The translations under genes and the position numbers were made by a program. A model generated the notes under the pieces. The model had not been told where the DNA came from, made no database searches, and saw only the letters and a list, made by a program, of their open reading frames with translations. A stretch of 64,000 bases of DNA from Pachyseris speciosa. Taxonomy: Eukaryota; Cnidaria; Anthozoa; Scleractinia; Pachyseridae. Within the stretch, counting starts at the first letter, position 1. Each line of letters opens with the position of its first letter. The stretch lies in assembly GCA_016490735.1 (NCBI GenBank), contig JAEMWC010000271.1:872501-936500 (forward strand). Direction: 5' to 3'. Below, in pieces: positions 1-9,627 of this stretch.

Positions 1-1391
1 TTCAAATATTTGATGGAAGATGACGATGAATCAACAAGTGATAACAACATCAGGGTGAACGGGATTTCCAACTTTCTATATCTCCACACCAAATCAACAA
101 AACTGCCTACAATTTCAATCTCATCGATGACAAAGACGGAACTGAACAATATCGTTCCAGAATCAGTTTCAATCTTTACACTCTCCCGATCGGTTTTTAC
201 AGCTTTGTCGTTGAGTTTTTCTCTCCCGAAATGAGAAACGTCAGCGTTTATGCGACTGTCGACACGCTGTCGTTTGGCGCGCAAACATCGAAAACCTTCC
301 AACCAACATCTTCCACGGCTGGTTATGTCAAAACAGTGCTGTACTTCGAAAAGCGGCAAGACGACCAACGAGAATATCTTTACCTCTACCTGCACGGAAA
401 AACCTCCACCCCAGACCCCCTTGGTCATATGGTTGTTTATGGTGTGAATGGTACTGTATCAAAAGTGCCTTCAAACGTTTTTGACCAAATTTTCTTTGCA
501 CGAGACGGGCGAATGATGTTGCAAACTGACTTGGATTTACTTGGTCACCGAATGTTAAACAACAATAAAGCGGTGTTTTCTGCCGAAAACCGCGGCCTTT
601 TCATGCAGACTGATTTGAATCTCAACAAATTCAAACTAATGGGAAAATATGGGGGCGGTGTCATGGTTGATAGTTGGGGAGGGTTCAAAGTGGAAAATGA
701 TATCGATATGAGCGATTCTGGGCTTATTGGAATTATTCGCGTCCATCCGGATGGAAACCTTGGGATGGAAAAAAATGAAATTTGAATGGGAAAAGGGTGT
801 TAGAAGGATGTGATTCATTGTTTGAAGGATCGAACCAGCAAATGGTGTAGCACACTGACTTGAACGCCAACGGGTACATCGTGGTGGGCAAGAATGGGGG
901 TGGTTTCGACGTTGACGACAATGGCCGGGTAAAATTGCACGATGATTTGGATTTGGACGGGCATGGAATTCACGAGGTTCTTCGTTTCCATGGGGGTGAC
1001 ATAATGTTGTTGAAAATTTTGAATTTAAATGGCAAACGGGTGGTTGGGGAGGGGGTGCCTTATTATCTCCACCGGGTTTTCGATTTCAAAAACTCGAACG
1101 GTACGTATTGTTATTTCGCTGAAAATGAAACTCAAGGTATTGTCCCTGGCAACAAAACTCTCAAAAGGTTCGTCTTCACTTCAGCCATATCACTGGAACG
1201 AAATAGATCGTCCTGTTGTATCACAGCAACGGCAGCTCCGCAGTTGCCAACGGAGGTTTTGCGGCAAGAAACACAAGAAATGTTTTTGTCGTGGATGCAA
1301 ACATAAGTGTAACGAATGTCTTTAAGCTTGAGTTGACCACCGGCGGCAGTAAAACCGACGCACGAGGGACTGTTCTATTGACATTCTTTTG
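1..1391 (+). pseudogene. Virion fibre / tail-like protein, 3' part
   Basis: The reading frame carries repeated short units of the type DLDLxGHxI, as in phage-like and adintovirus-like fibres, around 520-1040. It ends in a beta-rich tail with the motif TTGGSKTDARGTVLLTFF just before the stop at 1389-1391. The stretch 1-785 matches the fibre of element A at 42960-43400 (EDxxESxSxNNI near the start, a DKDG motif, and a PEM near the middle). There are frameshifts near 85, near 785-860 and near 1250. The product would be an attachment fibre on the particle surface; this is inferred from the unit repeats and the neighbouring fibre in A. The start lies outside the window. Confidence 0.6.
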
Positions 1392-1433
1392 ATCTTCTCT
1401 TCTGATTGGTTGAAATTTTTCTTCTTTTAATAC

Positions 1434-1613
1434 ATGGCTCACATTGATGGCTTTCTGTGTAGGTATACCTGGTGCGACTGGTGTGATAAGTGTCGCCTGG
1501 TCTGCCCTTGCGGACAATAGACGAAAAAACCAAAATGGCACGAACGGGAAAAGCTTCGCGCGGCCATGCTCGCCGCGCAACCAAAAGGCTCTTCTTACGA
1601 CACTGTCTTCTGA
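1434..1613 (+). pseudogene. Small Cys-rich protein, conserved in element B
   Basis: A 59-codon frame starts at ATG 1434 and is broken by one TAG at 1518-1520. Its N-terminal half is packed with cysteines (LCRYTWCDWCDKCRLVCPC), which looks like a metal-binding knuckle. The C-terminal half is basic and helical (KPKWHEREKLRAAMLAAQ) and ends with SSYDTVF. Element B keeps the same C-terminal half, including LVCPC, on the minus strand at 60649-60800, in the same relative place next to the membrane-protein gene. No family is recognised. Conservation in two diverged copies supports it being a real small gene. Confidence 0.5.
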
Positions 1614-1634
1614 ATTTTCCAAATATAAACGACC

Positions 1635-2156
1635 ATGCGGATTCTGAACAGAAAACCTCGGCCTGCCCCTCTCAACATCTTCGCCTTTAACCACATCGAC
1701 CCAGCGCTTCCGAAGGACACCGTCTAGATGTTGAAACGCCTCTATGCCTTTTACCACAAGAAACACTGGGGTTACGACAAGCTTTTCCGAATGTACCAGC
1801 GCAGAAACCTACTTTGCAACGTGGTTGCGGGGAAGGCTGTGCTGACTGAGGCTGTCGCGGGAGGAATCACTCTCTGCAATCCTGGTGTCATTGCCGGTCT
1901 GACCACTTTTGGCGCTGTTGTCAAAATCGTCGCAACTGCGAAGAAATGCGACAAGAAAGCGGAGAGAGCCGGCTTCGCGAGAGTGGAATACAAGAAAATT
2001 CTGGATACCGTCAGGTTACATCTCCGGGGGGAGCCTTTCGACCAGGAAGCCTTTCTTGACAAGCTGAAAATAATCGACGACTTCGTTTCCCACCACTGCA
2101 TGGAAATTCCTGAAAAACTTGCGGTGGAATACACCAAACATTTCACCGCAAATTAG
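1635..2156 (+). pseudogene. Conserved hydrophobic protein of the element
   Basis: About 173 codons starting at ATG 1635, with one internal TAG at 1725-1727. The N-terminus is basic (LNRKPRPAPLNIFAFNHIDP), followed by a charged helix (LKRLYAFYHKKHWGYDKLF). A long hydrophobic stretch at about 1835-1945 (NPGVIAGLTTFGAVVKIVAT) probably forms one or two membrane segments. The C-terminal helical domain contains IIDDFVSHHCMEIPEKL. It is roughly three-quarters identical by eye to the copy in A (43616-44209); B has only the C-terminal part. It ends with a 14-bp overlap with the convergent zinc-ribbon gene. Function is unknown; a virion membrane or entry role would be guesswork. Confidence 0.6.
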
Positions 2157-2697
2157 CGCGCCACCATCTGACAAACCTTTCTGTCTCTTTTTCTCGTGTT
2201 CGTGGTTCGATGTTTTCATGAATTGGCGCAACCTTCACGAGAATTTCTCTTTTGCCCGGCCAGATTTCTTGGGAAACCGCTTGGAAATAATCGTGAAAAA
2301 GACAAACGTAATTGACCCGTTTCGGTTTTAGGAAAATTGGCGAAATTGAAGATGACATTTCCCAAAAAGCGCCACCCCGGCACTGTATTGACGGCAGCAA
2401 AAATACCATATTTATCGAGAGTTCTGCGAATATGCGTACGAGGAATCACAACGGTTTGCCACCCCCCTTTCTTCCCTCGTGGGATGAAGAATTGTGTCGA
2501 GCTTTTCGACACGTGCACAGTTTTCGCAAACGAGCTCGAAATCCCGCCTTCTTTCTCGAATCTTCCCCCTTCCTCCCCCGGAGTTACACCAAGTTCTTTT
2601 TTTTCGCGAACAAAGGGGGAGGCAATTTGGGTTTCCGGTCTGAGAGCATCTGCAAAGCTTTCTGTTTCTCCTCTTCGTCAATCTCAATCCCAAACAT
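2143..2697 (-). pseudogene. Zinc-ribbon protein, possibly transcription-factor-like
   Basis: The product begins MFGIEIDEEEKQKALQML and then, after a frameshift near 2600, carries a CxxC knuckle (DFELVCENCARVEKLDT), as expected for half of a zinc ribbon. Further frames at 2216-2518 and 2143-2409 carry the C-terminal helical part, with a FHDYFQAV motif and a basic end. The same gene lies at 44130-44693 in A and 59894-60412 in B. A late-transcription-factor-like role, as in large DNA viruses, is possible from the ribbon plus the position next to the integrase, but I cannot confirm it. At least two frameshifts are present. Confidence 0.5.
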
Positions 2698-2727
2698 CCT
2701 CCGTTTTTCAACATAATATATATTCAA

Positions 2728-3721
2728 ATGAATTTTAAAAGTTCCTTCAAAACAGGAGCGGCGGCTTTCCAAAATTTATTACAGCCCACAAGGTTATTGG
2801 GAGGGGTGGGTCGCGATCAAACAATTGGTCCAGGTCGCAAGAGTTCCGGAAGAGGTTGCAAGAAAGTGGCTACAAAAACAGGCGCTTTGGCACCTCTTTT
2901 TCCCCGCGCCGCGGCGTATTCCTCGGCCAAAGTTTGATGTGCCCACACCCAACGCGGTGCACCAAGCAGACCTGTTCTTCATGCCGCACGACCGAGTTGG
3001 GCGCAAGGTTTTCAAGGTGGCCAGCCGATACAAAGAGGCCGAACCCTTGACCTCGAAAAACTCTGAGGAAATTGCACAGGCCTTTCAAAAAATTTACGGG
3101 TGTAGGCCGCTGAAATGGCCAAAAATGCTGAAGGTTGACCCCGGGCGTGAGTTCATGGGCGCTGTTTCCAAAGAGATGGAAAAGCACAAAACTTTTGTCC
3201 GGCGGGGGCATTCGGAAATTCACCGCTACCAGGCCATTGTCGAGCGTTTCAAGCACACCCTGGCTGAGTGCCTGTACGGCCACCAGTACGCCGTGGAAAT
3301 ACTTCTGCCAGAAGGCCAGCGATCCACAGCTTGGGTGAAACGGCTGCCAGAGGTTGTTACCGCTTTGAACAATGAGGAAACAAGCCTCACCGGGAAGAAG
3401 CCAGAAGAAGCGGTAAAAGAAAAGGCTGTTTTTGCCAGACCCTCGACAACAGATCGAAGATCTGTGGGGACGCGCGAAAAACAGCTCCCCTCTCTTGTCA
3501 ATGTCCGCTATCTTTACCAACCTGGCGAGTTGGAGGGCGGCACAAAAAGATCCACAGACCCTGTCTGGTCTTTGAACGTCTTCAAGATTGAAAAAACGAT
3601 CATGAAACCCGACACGCCGGTTTTGTACTATTTGCAGGACGGTCCCAAACGCAGTTTCGTGCGCGTAGAGTTGTTGGTTGTTCCCCCAAGTACGGAGTTA
3701 CCACCCGAAAATCTCATCTAA
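2728..3721 (+). pseudogene. Retroviral-type (Polinton) integrase
   Basis: A DDE integrase. The core starts after the PRRIPRPKFDVPTPNAVHQ segment; the first acidic residue is in QADLFFMPHD, the second in VDPGREFMGA, and the glutamate in AIVERFKHTLAE. Counted by hand there are 34 residues between the last two, the usual retroviral spacing. The C-terminal part (VRYLYQPGELEGGTKR) resembles the chromo/SH3-like tail of Polinton integrases. The N-terminal frame from about 2728 is shifted relative to the core near 2790. Compared with A and B it lacks seven residues after GRKVFK, an in-frame deletion. The 3' end overlaps the convergent polymerase gene by 24 bp. Confidence 0.85.
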
Positions 3722-4616
3722 CCACTCCATGAATTCCTTTTCTTCGGCTTCAGTCGGTGGCGGATTGTAACCGAAGGCATTTGTGTTGATCCCATCCTCT
3801 GCTATCCACCTCTTTGAATCAAACGCTGACAGAGAGGTCTTGTTCACACGCGTACCAAAAGTCTCGTGCCCCTTGCTCCGGAGTATGTTCATTCCATGCG
3901 TCTGCTGCTTCCTGTCGAAGACGGCTTCTTTGTAATTCTCGTGCAGGATTTGCTTCTTGACAACATTCTTTTTTACACCTTTTGCCTTTTTAATGTGTTT
4001 TTCGTCCGCTCTGAGGATTGAGTACATTTTCGGTCGCAAGCAGACGCACTCGGCAGTTGGCGTTCCAGCGCATTCGTCTTTCATTTTTCCCCAAACCTTT
4101 TTGTTGATTTCTGAGTGAAGCGGGTGCTCTTTCGGGTAGTCGCTCGTGTCGAAGAAATCCAGCTGGGAGCCCATGTCTTTGTAGATGTCTTCCGTTTCGA
4201 TTTCAAGCAGAAATCTGTCTGTGTCTGTGTAAAGAAGCTGACATGTCAATCCCGGAAAGGTTTGTTTGTAAAGAACGTGTGTCGTGAGTAGAGAGGGTTG
4301 GCAATCAGTTTTCTGAGTTTAGTCTCCTCGCGGCTGCGCACCAGTTTCACGTCAACACGATTTCACAGGTTTTCCATGGTTTTCCCGAAAATGGAGTTGT
4401 TCATGAGCTTGTAGAAATCCTTTTCGAGTGTGTTTTTGACTTTTTTTTCGGAATAGCCCAATTTCGATATATTTGAACGTGAGGGACTGGTCACAAAAAT
4501 GGGACTCTGAAGTGAGGCTCTGGGGAATACGGCACGGAAGAATGAAAACAAACACTCAGAGCAAGTCATCTGCTTTTGAGATTTCGTCCAGTTTCAGCCT
4601 ATTTTTTGGGTGTGCC

Positions 4617-4954
4617 ATGGCCAAGTATTGTGCTGTTCCTGTTTGCCGTAACGGAAGAAAGAAAAGACCGGATCTCAGTTATGTTTCATTTCCTTTGAGC
4701 TCAAGGGTTCGTAAGAAGTACGACGTTTTTTTTCTAGGCGAGCGGATGAAAAATTCAAGACCCACTTCGATCTAAAAGTCTGCTCACTGCATTTTGAGGA
4801 AACTGGCATCGAGATTTTCATGTCTGGTTGTCAAACTGTCCGTTCAGGCTGCTATTCGACTATCTTTGACCCTTCTGTATCGAAGAAGATGAAAAGTACG
4901 CTCGCCGTCGAGCGTCTTGATAATCGAAAGAGACGGTGCGTGGCTGAACAGTAA
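4617..4954 (+). pseudogene. THAP-domain protein (transposase remnant)
   Basis: The frame from ATG 4617 reads MAKYCAVPVCRNGRKK, the N-terminal CxxxxC half of a THAP zinc finger. After a one-base shift near 4740 it continues with FKTHFDLKVCSLHFEETG, which supplies the CxxH half, and runs to a TAA at 4952-4954. THAP is a C2CH DNA-binding domain found in P-element, Kolobok and ISL2EU transposases. Only the DNA-binding domain remains and no catalytic domain is seen, so the element is non-autonomous or internally deleted. Confidence 0.65.
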
Positions 4955-5210
4955 GGCTTTTAAGACATTTTAGGTTTTCTGCTGAATAATCGTCGGTCTT
5001 TCCAAGAGGATAGGTGCAAATACCAGGAAAAGTGACTTCTGGAAAGAGTGTCAAGCTCCTGCTCCAATTCATCGTCGATGCTATTTCTGCTGGCAAAACA
5101 TCCTCGTTCGTGGTCAGTAACTCGGCCATGATTGCCTTCTCATTCTCGCTTTTACCATCGGACACTTTCGTAAGTTTCATAGAATGAGCAGTAAATGCCA
5201 GTTCAACCAA
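4860..5210 (-). pseudogene. Remnant of the second ISL2EU-type protein
   Basis: An open frame of 116 codons overlaps the THAP gene on the opposite strand. The stretch FPEVTFPGICTYPLGKTDDY followed by SAENLKCLKSL resembles the region upstream of the SWIM finger and YqaJ-type exonuclease domain in the second protein of ISL2EU elements, where a P(E/D)VT..DIY motif and a KSL motif are usual. The zinc finger and nuclease domain are not present here. The match is by pattern memory, so the confidence is moderate. Confidence 0.4.
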
Positions 5211-8200
5211 GTTGGCCTCTCTTTTGTCCTTGCCTTCCGGTGATGTTTGAATTCCTCTTTCTGGAAGAAACGTTCGAAGCTAAGGCAAATTTTGGCGCTG
5301 AAAATATTTGTGCTCCCTTTTACCCGCTTCTTCAGACGTGCCCATATTAACGACGACTGTTAGAATTTCTTGTTAATTTAAAGTGGCTTCGATCAGCTTT
5401 GATGAACTGAGAAAAACGGACATAAAAAAGGAACACTCTCATATACTCCAAAGAAAAACAATCAATCTATTCCCCGGAGCCTCGTTTCGGTGTCCGATTT
5501 TCGTCGCCAGTCTCTAACGATCAAATATATCGAAATAGGGCTATTCTGTGTTCATCCAAATATAGGGCTCCATCCAGGGTTCTTGGTTGAGTTCCAGTAC
5601 CCTGTGCACCTTTTTACAGCTTCATGCCCTGAGACAAATAGAACTGCAGGTTGCGATAGTGCACCACATAGTTGTTTTTGTCCTACAGTGTCAGCAAGAG
5701 TTTTTTTGCAGTCGGGTGGGTTGAGGTTGAGCTCTTCGGCGAGGTTGTTTTGGTAGGGTGACAGCCATTCTTTTTTCATCGCTTTCTTCTCCGGCGCAAG
5801 AGGTTAGCTGTTGTGCTCTTCGTGCACCTCTCTTGGGTGTTCGAGGTCAACCTCGAGAATCCAACCACATTTCGCGTTTTCTTTTTTCTGGCGAATTTCG
5901 TCTTCTGTTGGTATCACACGCTTCCATTTGAAATCACTTTTGGGTTAGCGGCTTGCTCATTGCCCATCCGTAGCGGTTGTTTTCATCGAAATACGCGATG
6001 AACGTGTTGGGATTGCTTGGGATGTAGCCAGGCACCTGGGGGTTGTTTGTCTTGGCGTGCCTCTTGCTGACCATCGGAATGCCGCCACGCATCCCTCTTT
6101 CCACGAAGAGAAGCATGTTTATGTCTGTCAACGTCTTTTCAGGAGAGCGTCCCATGACAGGCTGGGCGAGGTGTAGTAGTGCGCCGGGTCCAACCCGTAC
6201 TGCTTTTGGCACAAATCTCGGAAGTTTTCGAAAACGTCGGCAAGCAATGCAACATCTGTCCGGACATAACGGTCGTGGTAGTCGCCAAGAGTTTTACAAC
6301 CAAACGTTTCCCAAACGTTGCGCGCGTGCGCGTATTCTTCGTCTGAGATGTGCCTGCCGGAGAGACTGTTGTAAAAGCTTTCTTTGGCTGGGAGGCTTGT
6401 TTCGTCGAACTTTCCCCACGAGTCCATGTACTCATAGGGGTAGATCCCTTTTTTGAAGAGAAGATCGAGCTGTTGACCTTTGGCGCTCCAGGACCCAATC
6501 GTAAGTTATTTTGTAATTTTAAACGCTTCTTTCGGTGTCGCTTCCACAAGTGAATCAAGGCTGGAAAGCAGAAAGGCAAGGCTGTCGATGAAACGCAGGT
6601 TCCCCAAAGAAAATGAAATATATTTTCCATGTTATTGGCGATACAGTTCAGCTCTCCGGCCCCCTCTCTCTATGACTTTGCTTGCATTAAGTGGTGGGCG
6701 TCGTAGCCTTTCAAATTGTGGAACACAACGGGAATCGGAATTGTTTTGGGGTTTATCCGCAGCTTTTTGTTGCAGGCGTCATGCGCAGCCCCTCGGAATT
6801 TTCCCGAAACGTGACAATGGTCTTTCACCGCGTCTCTGAAGTTTTTCCGAAGTAGTGGCGTTGCGCAGAACAGGCATTCTTCTTGATTTTCTCAATCCAT
6901 TTGTCGATGGGGTCTTTTTCTTTTCTTTGCATTTTCGGTCCAATAAACTCGATTTTTTTGTGTGCTCGGTAAAAACAGCCTTTGTGGCTTTGCCCGCAAT
7001 ACTTGCCTGTGTCCATATCCCGCACATCAATCGAGTCCATAAATTCGGGCTTCACAAGACTTTTATTGCAAATGTGGCAATTCTGAGCTTTTTTGAAGTT
7101 CGACCAATCATCAATTGTCATCACAATCGGTGCCACTGTTTTCAAACTTTTCCGCAACCTCTTCTCAACTTTCAAGATCCTCTCCAGAAACTCTTCCACA
7201 GTACTCTTTTACCCATCGGCGCCTTGCCTGTATTTCACAACAGGCACGCTTTTGCCATCACATCTCACAACTGTGAAGGCGAACCCGCAGGCTTCGTGTT
7301 TGTCCGTTTTTTCTGTGCAGCTTGTTCTCTCGCGCTCTCTTTAGGGGATGTCTTTGATCAAAGCCCCCAAATCGGCGTAAATCACAAACGGCGCTTTCAT
7401 CTGTTTGAGAAAATTTTGAAATTTCAGTTTTGTTTTTACCCTCTTGCGGCATTTCAATCCTAATCGGTGTTTTGTTCACGCCGTTGCAGTGTTTTGTGTG
7501 TGCCACGAAACCTGTCAAACACGTTGTGCAGAAGTGCTTTGCATTTTTGTTTTTTGTTTGATCGAAGAGAAGGGCAGACAGTCTCTTCACAAAGCAATAA
7601 TGCGTGTTTTCGTCTTTGTGAAGAAGCATCAGGTCAATTCTTCGAATCCTTTTGTCTTTCTCGTTGATCCTGTGTACAATAACATGGTCGTTTTCCCACC
7701 CAAAAACGTTAATGGCGAGGTTGTAATTTTGCTTCTCAAAGTTGCTAATTTGTTTCAGCGGTGTGGGAAACTCAATGCCCTCCCAGTTAATGCCGTCGTT
7801 TGTTGGATATTTGCTTGTTCTTTGAGCATCTTTCCCATTACGTGAGGGAAACAAAGCCGCTCTTAGGGCCCATTTCAAACTTTCATTGTCACTGTTTTTT
7901 ACCTTGACAGTTGCTTTTTTGTTTGCGAGTTTCTTGGGGAGGGGGGTGAAAGTCCCTTCTCTTAAAGGTTGGTTCCGGGCGACGTTGACGTATGCAATTC
8001 TTATTTTGTCAACCGCCCATCCAGATCCTCGCTCTGACCAATTTTCCATTTCACCTTTGATCGTGTCTACAAATTCTTCGAATCTTTCGTTGAACTCTTC
8101 ATCAAGATTTTCTTTTATGAAAACGTGCGGTTCTTCTTTGAAATAGTGTCTGTGTTTTTCTTCTTCCATTTCTCCGCGGTCGTTTTGCCTTTCGCGCTTG

Positions 8201-8436
8201 AACTTCACTTCCAACCCGAAACTTGCTTTGACACTCCCCAGTTTTTCGGTTTCCTTCTCGAGAACCTCCAAAGTTTTACTTCTCATTGTTTCTTCGCTGA
8301 ATCCCAAAACGTCCCTTCTGTTAACGTTTTCTGGGTCAACGTCCATTCTCCAAACATGAAGCCAACCATCAAAATCGGTTTGGTGGATCCCGGAACTCTG
8401 GTGGAGGCTCCAAAATCGGCTCTCCTAAAACTGGCC

Positions 8437-8760
8437 ATATATCAATAAAACAAGCAATGAAAACGTAAGGCTTGTGGGATGTGGCTGGAGTGACAAGGAT
8501 ACTTCACAAATTAATGTGATCAAGCTTTACGTTTTCATTGCTTGTTTATTGATATGTGGGTACTTGAGCCTGAGCATTAGCTATGCCATGCTAATGAGGC
8601 CTAACAAGGCCGAAACAGCTGTCCATGGCTGCTAATGCTTGGGCTTAGTCTTTGCTGTGGTAGATTTAAGGGGTAATGCCCGCTACCTTGTGACCTTAGT
8701 GCTTTTTGAGTGGCTTCAGCTTACCTGATCACATTAATTTGTGAAGAATCCTTTACATGT
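8437..8760. mobile_element. Hammerhead-ribozyme retroelement remnant (retrozyme/PLE-like)
   Basis: The sequence opens with a foldback: 8437-8473 is the reverse complement of 8521-8556 (motif TTTTCATTGCTTGTTT). Between and after these arms lies the same tail in both orientations (8480-8520 inverted, 8715-8757 direct, GATCACATTAATTTGTGAAG). A hammerhead ribozyme follows the arm. The tail 8655-8757 recurs at 31005-31130, which proves a repeat family. Inverted flanks plus a ribozyme are typical of Penelope-like element termini and of metazoan retrozymes. No protein-coding frame is present. Confidence 0.6.
8565..8646 (+). ncRNA. Type I hammerhead ribozyme, probably inactive
   Basis: The core reads CTAATGA (8591-8597), stem II GGCC-TAACAA-GGCC (8598-8611), GAA (8612-8614), stem III strand ACAGCTGT (8615-8622) and the cleavage C at 8623. 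Flanks 8566-8590 and 8624-8646 pair extensively (GCCATG with CATGGC, then GCATTAGC with GCTAATGC) to form stem I. The consensus core is CTGANGA, so the invariant G is A here, which should abolish cleavage. Stem III is self-complementary, the known dimer-dependent form in Penelope-like elements and retrozymes. Confidence 0.7.
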
Positions 8761-8837
8761 GCGTGTAGTTCTTTCAAATCTTTCCTCAGTTATGAGGTCG
8801 CTACTCTCCGGGTCGTTATTTTCTGGGCCGCTGCCGC

Positions 8838-9001
8838 TGCGGGATTTGCTAACTTCTGTGAAATTTTATCGCTAAAGTTTCGGGATTTGCTAACACCTGT
8901 GATATTTTATCGCTAAAGTTAAGGGATTTGGTAACACTTATGAAATTTGATCGCTACTTTCGGAGGTTCGCTACTTTCAGGAGGTCGTTACTTTCGGAAC
9001 T
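8838..9001. repeat. Short tandem repeat of ~41-bp units
   Basis: Three diverged units of the type GGGATTTGCTAACxxxTGTG followed by ATTTTATCGCTAAAGTT occur in tandem (8838-8960), then shorter units around GGTCGCTACTTTCGG. No coding sense is seen. Confidence 0.6.
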
Positions 9002-9039
9002 TTACGTATGTTATGAAGCAAAATTGGAAATGTCGATTA

Positions 9040-9097
9040 CTTTAGGTCAGTTGGTAAAGCACTACACCGGCTTGAATCACGTTGTTAGTTCGAATCT
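9040..9097 (+). repeat. tRNA-like SINE head (possible)
   Basis: GGTCAGTTGGTAAAGC resembles a tRNA A-box/D-arm and, 33 bp later, TTAGTTCGAATCT resembles a B-box/T-arm. A full acceptor stem is not evident, so this is better read as a tRNA-derived SINE fragment than as a functional tRNA gene. Confidence 0.35.
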
Positions 9098-9454
9098 ATT
9101 TGAGGGCTTTGTTTTTTTCATCTCCGTTTAAGTTGCGTACACAACTGTGATGGCCTTTCCTGTATTCAGTTATATCTAACGTGTTAAACTTTGTTTTGGT
9201 AGTTTCGCGAGCTATCGCCGCGGCTAAAGAAAGAAAACCGTTCACCATGCGCCATGTTTGTCTGCAACGCGTTTGTGAGACTCAGTGACATTTTGCAGAC
9301 GCTTTATCATTTCTTTATCTTTATTTTGATAACAAAAAGATTGCAAATACTTAGGAAGTATTCTACCTAAGACCCAAGAACTCTCCTTAAATCAGTACCC
9401 GTGAGGTACGAGGGTCGCACTCACTGAGTTCCGCTGCCGTGCGTTTGAGCCCCA

Positions 9455-9627
9455 GCCAAACTGGAAATGTTTGGTGACCAAACATCATGGCAAACACTGT
9501 TTGGTAACCGAACATCTTACAGTTTGGCCACCTTGTTTCGTGTTGTTTCACAGTTTGGCCAGGGTTTTGGACACCAAACAATGTTTGACGATCTAACAGT
9601 TTGGTCACCAAACATTTCCCGTTTGGC
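9455..9627. mobile_element. MITE built of inverted GTTTGGTGACC motifs
   Basis: The ends are imperfect inverted repeats of about 30 bp (GCCAAACTGGAAATGTTTGG at the left; the reverse complement of the right end differs at few positions). Internally the same TTTGG/CCAAA words recur in both orientations. It is 173 bp long, non-coding, and downstream of the peroxidase gene. The superfamily is not determined because no clear target-site duplication was read. Confidence 0.5.

Larger units (their letters stand above)
4456..5541. mobile_element. ISL2EU-like DNA transposon inserted in PolB
   Basis: A 1086-bp insertion splits the polymerase between the MNTE and KKVKN segments. Its ends are imperfect inverted repeats of about 80 bp (GCCCAATTTCGATATATTTG at the left, the same with a T in position five at the right). 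TA flanks both sides (4454-4455 and 5542-5543), and removing the element plus one TA restores the polymerase frame. It encodes a THAP-domain remnant on the plus strand and, on the minus strand, a remnant like the second protein of ISL2EU elements. A TA target site plus a THAP protein fits ISL2EU; other THAP-carrying families use different target sites. Confidence 0.65.
3698..8346 (-). pseudogene. Family-B DNA polymerase, lineage 1 (element C)
   Basis: The gene starts at ATG 8346 with MDVDPENVNRRDVL. The N-terminal ~360 residues (8346-7258) include PLPKKLANKKATVKVKN and a CTTC...H...C zinc-finger-like motif. A second Cys pair, CHICNK, lies near 7080-7050. The exonuclease/TPR part is at 6630-5934, motif B (KLMNNSIFGKTMEN) near 4370-4420 and motif C (LLYTDTDRF) near 4215-4235. 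These are hallmarks of protein-primed PolB of Polintons. There are many frameshifts (about 7200, 6840, 6500, 6130, 5900, 4300) and a transposon insertion at 4456-5541. Motif C has R after the second D where S is usual. This lineage differs from the PolB of A and B. Confidence 0.85.
1..8436. mobile_element. Polinton/adintovirus-like element C (partial, decayed)
   Basis: The window opens inside a virus-like integrated element. In order it holds a fibre gene (+), a small Cys-rich gene (+), a membrane protein (+), a zinc-ribbon protein (-), a retroviral-type integrase (+) and a family-B DNA polymerase (-). The order and orientation match element A (42269-52910) and, flipped, element B (54072-60800). 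Every gene has frameshifts or stops, so the copy is a fossil. No terminal inverted repeat is seen: the left part lies outside the window and the right end abuts a hammerhead-bearing retroelement remnant at 8437. The polymerase belongs to a different lineage from that of A and B. Confidence 0.8.

Noticed and set aside
1221..1766. 181-codon minus-strand frame
   Set aside because: Antisense to fibre, Cys-rich and membrane-protein genes whose plus-strand homologues are conserved in A and B.
8838..9001. CRISPR-like array
   Set aside because: Units are contiguous and diverged with no unique spacers; it is a minisatellite in an animal genome.
9040..9097. Functional tRNA gene
   Set aside because: A-box and B-box-like words exist but no acceptor stem pairing was found; kept only as a SINE-like fragment.
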